Positions 6,581 to 8,807 of a stretch of 8,807 bases of DNA are shown here, one piece after another; within the stretch, counting starts at the first letter, position 1, and each line of letters starts with the position of its first letter. A program made the position numbers and the translations under genes. The notes below the pieces were generated by a model. It saw nothing but the letters and a program-made list of their open reading frames with translations. It was not told the origin of the DNA and did not search any database. The stretch covers positions 1-8,807 of the forward strand of contig CALMSE010000288.1 in NCBI GenBank assembly GCA_937872275.1, in the 5' to 3' direction. This stretch comes from an uncultured Leucobacter sp. (GTDB lineage Bacteria; Actinomycetota; Actinomycetes; Actinomycetales; Microbacteriaceae).

Positions 6581-7322
6581 GCGCCCACCCCCCGTCGACG
6601 AGCACGGTCTGCCCCGTGACGAACGCCGAGTCGTCGGAGGTGAGGAAGGCCAGGGCGCCCACCAGATCCTCCGGCTGCTGGGTGCGCTTGATCGCCTGCC
6701 CCTCGATCGCCCGCTGGAAGAGCCCGAGCTCGTCCTGGGGTCCCGTGCTCGTGCCCGGGGTGCGGGTCAGGCCGGGCGCGATCGCGTTGATCGTGACCCC
6801 GTCCCGGCCGATCTCGCCCGAGAGGGAGCGCACGAAGCCCTGCACCGCGCCCTTGCTGGCGACGTAGTGCGCGACCCCGGGCACGCCCAGCTGGTAGGTG
6901 TTCGAAGACATCGCGACGATCCGCCCCCATCCCCGTGCGCGCATGCCGGGGAGCAGCGCCTTGCACAGGTGGAAGAGCGGATCCACATTCACCGCCATGA
7001 CGCGTCGCCAGTCGTCGAACGTCATCCGTTCGAAGGCGACGAAGGGCTGGATCGCGGCGTTGAGCACCAGGATGTCGGCACCGCCCAGGCCATCCGCGGC
7101 GGCGAGTACCGTCTCGGCCGATTCAGGCTCGCTGAGGTCCGCGCGCACGGCGACCCCTTCGGCCCCCGCAGCGGCGATCATCGCGAGGGTCTCGTCCGCC
7201 GGCGCGAGATCGGCCACGACGATCCGGGCGCCGCGCTGCGCGAGTTCACGGGCGTAGGCCCGCCCGATGCCCTGCGCGGCCCCGGTGATGACCGCCGTTC
7301 TTCCGGCGTGCGTCTGTTCCAC
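6573..7322 (-). CDS. SDR family oxidoreductase in the right catabolic operon
   Basis: A 249-residue classical SDR. The cofactor loop is TGAAQGIG (13-20) and D38 points to NAD(H). The catalytic residues are N112, S140, Y153 and K157 (YVASK). The C-terminal VTGQTVLVDGGW is intact. The usual NNAG structural motif reads LNAAI (87-91), so it differs from the window's other SDR. The frame stays open upstream to 7604, but that part lies inside the monooxygenase gene. The GTG at 7322 is chosen because SDR homology begins six residues after it and GGAG lies just upstream, in the 14-base gap behind the monooxygenase stop. By inference it oxidises a hydroxylated product of the monooxygenase or reduces a carbonyl made further along the route. 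The substrate is unknown. Confidence 0.9.
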   Translation of the reverse strand: MEQTHAGRTAVITGAAQGIGRAYARELAQRGARIVVADLAPADETLAMIAAAGAEGVAVRADLSEPESAETVLAAADGLGGADILVLNAAIQPFVAFERMTFDDWRRVMAVNVDPLFHLCKALLPGMRARGWGRIVAMSSNTYQLGVPGVAHYVASKGAVQGFVRSLSGEIGRDGVTINAIAPGLTRTPGTSTGPQDELGLFQRAIEGQAIKRTQQPEDLVGALAFLTSDDSAFVTGQTVLVDGGWAHV

Positions 7323-7336
7323 GCTTCTCCGTCTCC

Positions 7337-8467
7337 TCAGTACCGGCGCAGGCCGGCCTCGACCAGCAGGGGGCGGATCCGCTCGTCGTACTCCGAGATC
7401 CCCTCCGAATAGTCGATCCAGTTGACCGCCGCACCCGTGATCCCGGCGTCCTTGAATCCCTGGATCCTCTCGACGACCTGTTCGGGCGTGCCCACGAGGG
7501 GAGCCGAGTAGTGCCCCATGGCGACGCGCATCTCCTTCGAGTCGAAGGAGAAGTCGGGGGCCGTCTTGAGGTTCATATCGCTGAACCTCCGCACCGCGTC
7601 CCACTCGCCGAGCTCCTTGATGTAGTGGTCCAGCCGCCGGTGCGCGTCTGCCTCGGTGTCGCCGAGGACGATGCCGATCTGCGTCATCACGTTGATATCG
7701 CGCCCGTAGTCCTCGCGGGCGATCCGCTTCACGCTCTTCACGTAGGCGGCCATGTTCTCGGGATCATCGGCGACCATGAAGTTGATGTCGGCGAAGCGCG
7801 CGGCGAAGCGCCGCCCGGTCTCGCTGATCGCGGCGTTCATCACGAGGGGCCGTGGCGACTGGATCGTCCGCGGTCTCGAGATCGCGCCCTGCGCGGAGAA
7901 GAACTCACCGGTGTAGTCGAACTCCTCCTCGCTGGTCCAGAGCCGCTCGACCAGGTCCATCCACTCGGTCGCGAAGGCGTAGCGATCCGGGTGGGCCTTG
8001 ACCTCGCGGTCGAACATGGCCATCTCGGCGGCGTTCCACCCCGCGACGACGTTGAGGCCGAAGCGGCCTCCGGAGATGTGGTCGATGGTCGCCGCCTCCT
8101 TCGCCATCCGCACGGGATGGATGGTGGGGGCGTGGACGGTGGCGAAGATGTGGATCCTCGAGGTGGCCGCGGCGAGGCCGGCGGCCCAGGGGATCGCCTC
8201 GAGACCCCATTCGTTGTAGCGGGTCCTGCCGCCGAAGCCCTTCCAGCGCGCGTTCGGCACGACGGCCTCGAAGCCGGCGGCCTCGGCGGCGAGCGCGATG
8301 TCGCGCGTCTCCTCCCAGGTCGCACGCGGGGTGTCCTCGGACGAGGTGAACCACATGCCGCCCCGGTTGTTGAAGCCGAAGGCGGCCAGGGTGAAGTGGT
8401 CTTCAGCGGAGACCAGCGGGCTCTCGCTCATCGGTCGCGGCTGCGGGTCGGGATAGGTGGCGGGCAC
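7337..8467 (-). CDS. LLM class flavin-dependent monooxygenase, RutA-like
   Basis: A 376-residue bacterial-luciferase-like FMN-dependent monooxygenase. It resembles the pyrimidine monooxygenase RutA: WKGFGGRT (75-82), LEAIPWAAGLAAATSRIHI (89-107), an ATVHAPTIHPVRMAKEAATID run (109-129), ISGGRFGLNVVAGWN (131-145) and a C-terminal LVGTPEQVVERI. RutA and relatives such as DszA and HcbA1 use reduced flavin and O2 to break bonds between carbon and a heteroatom. A separate flavin reductase is needed and none is in the window. There is no signal peptide. The start is decided by AGGAG (8475-8479), 7 bases before the GTG at 8467. An ATG at 8482 would add five residues but itself overlaps that site. It follows the amidohydrolase gene by 43 bases. 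Class is certain, substrate unknown. Confidence 0.9.
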   Translation of the reverse strand: MPATYPDPQPRPMSESPLVSAEDHFTLAAFGFNNRGGMWFTSSEDTPRATWEETRDIALAAEAAGFEAVVPNARWKGFGGRTRYNEWGLEAIPWAAGLAAATSRIHIFATVHAPTIHPVRMAKEAATIDHISGGRFGLNVVAGWNAAEMAMFDREVKAHPDRYAFATEWMDLVERLWTSEEEFDYTGEFFSAQGAISRPRTIQSPRPLVMNAAISETGRRFAARFADINFMVADDPENMAAYVKSVKRIAREDYGRDINVMTQIGIVLGDTEADAHRRLDHYIKELGEWDAVRRFSDMNLKTAPDFSFDSKEMRVAMGHYSAPLVGTPEQVVERIQGFKDAGITGAAVNWIDYSEGISEYDERIRPLLVEAGLRRY

Positions 8468-8474
8468 GTTCGTA

Positions 8475-8479
8475 CTCCT
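8475..8479 (-). promoter_or_regulatory. Ribosome binding site deciding the monooxygenase start
   Basis: AGGAG lies 7 bases before the GTG at 8467 and immediately inside the alternative ATG at 8482, which has only a weak GAGA before it. This favours the GTG start. Confidence 0.65.
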
Positions 8480-8510
8480 CATGATTCTCGGTGTCTGCTC
8501 GGTCGGTGGG

Positions 8511-8807
8511 TCAGCGATCGGATCCGCGGGCGTTCTTCGCCTCGACCGCCGCCTCGTAATAGTGCTGCATGTACCAGTCGGCGATGTCGTCGCTGGTCGT
8601 GTACCAGACGTCGTCGCGGCCCGCGATGTGCTCGAGCGCCTCCGCGAGGTAGCGGTGACGACTCGGCTGGTTGATGAGGAACGGATGCAGCGACAGCCCG
8701 AAGACCGCGCCGGGGCGTCGCGCGCTCTCCTCGTGCAGCAGGTCGAAGTGGTCCTCGATCATCCGCCCGAAGTCGGGGGCGGTCATGTCGTGGTCGAGGA
8801 ACGCGGG
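8511..8807 (-). CDS. Polysaccharide deacetylase family protein, PuuE/cyclic-imidase-like (N-terminus cut by window edge)
   Basis: Only the last 98 residues of this gene are present and the frame is open to the right edge. An internal ATG at 8786 is not a start, because coding sequence (FLDHDM) continues before it. The visible part matches the C-terminal end of the NodB-fold group that includes allantoinase PuuE and cyclic imide hydrolases: DHFDLLHEES, the LSLHPFL motif with the likely catalytic or metal-site histidine H41, NQPSRHRYLAEALEHI, DDVWYTTSDDIADWY. The catalytic Asp and metal-binding motifs of the N-terminal half are outside the window, so activity cannot be judged. In this operon an amide or imide hydrolase is more likely than a sugar deacetylase, since it sits next to a RutA-like monooxygenase. 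Family confidence is good; substrate is inferred. Confidence 0.8.
   Translation of the reverse strand, partial: PAFLDHDMTAPDFGRMIEDHFDLLHEESARRPGAVFGLSLHPFLINQPSRHRYLAEALEHIAGRDDVWYTTSDDIADWYMQHYYEAAVEAKNARGSDR

Noticed and set aside
7323..7604. Upstream extension of the right-operon SDR to 7604
   Set aside because: The extra 94 residues overlap the monooxygenase gene and have no SDR similarity. The GTG at 7322 starts six residues before the first SDR strand.
8468..8482. ATG start at 8482 for the monooxygenase
   Set aside because: It has only a weak upstream site, and the good AGGAG lies within its first codons, correctly spaced for the GTG at 8467. It remains possible.

Overview
The window is compact, very GC-rich DNA (close to 70% by eye, not computed). 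It uses GTG and TTG starts and has G/C-rich third codon positions, which suggests a high-GC actinobacterium. The gene order (glutamine-synthetase-like enzyme, GATase-type hydrolase, aldehyde dehydrogenase, SDR, FadR-type regulator) is also common in actinobacteria, but the genus cannot be fixed from the sequence. All ten genes lie on the minus strand, so they read from the right edge to the left. No RNA genes, mobile elements or CRISPR arrays were seen, and no stretch over 100 bases lacks a gene.

Right block, read from 8807 to 4855: the C-terminal end of a polysaccharide-deacetylase/PuuE-like amidohydrolase (cut by the window edge), a RutA-like LLM flavin monooxygenase, an SDR dehydrogenase, a class II aldolase/adducin-fold metalloenzyme, and a 4,5-dihydroxyphthalate-decarboxylase-like protein. 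Gaps are 43, 14, -8 and 25 bases, so this looks like one operon. It has the parts of a catabolic route (C-N hydrolysis, oxygenation, dehydrogenation, decarboxylation or aldol cleavage) for a substrate I cannot name. It does not match a pathway I know and is the best candidate for an undescribed system.

Junction, 4767 to 4854: an 88-base AT-richer spacer holds a perfect 5-bp inverted repeat (4815-4829) of the GGT...ACC type used by FadR-subfamily GntR regulators, a weak -10 candidate and a strong Shine-Dalgarno site.

Left block, read from 4766 to 1: a glutamine-synthetase-like gamma-glutamyl-amine ligase, a gamma-glutamyl-GABA-hydrolase-like class I glutamine amidotransferase (TTG start inside the ligase gene), an aldehyde dehydrogenase (ATGA overlap), a second SDR, and a FadR-type regulator cut by the left edge. 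This is a gamma-glutamylation route for amine catabolism: ligate the amine to glutamate, oxidise it, and release the acid with glutamate. No amine oxidase (PuuB-like) is seen, while an SDR is present. That fits an amino-alcohol such as ethanolamine at least as well as putrescine. The regulator probably controls its own operon through the junction repeat.
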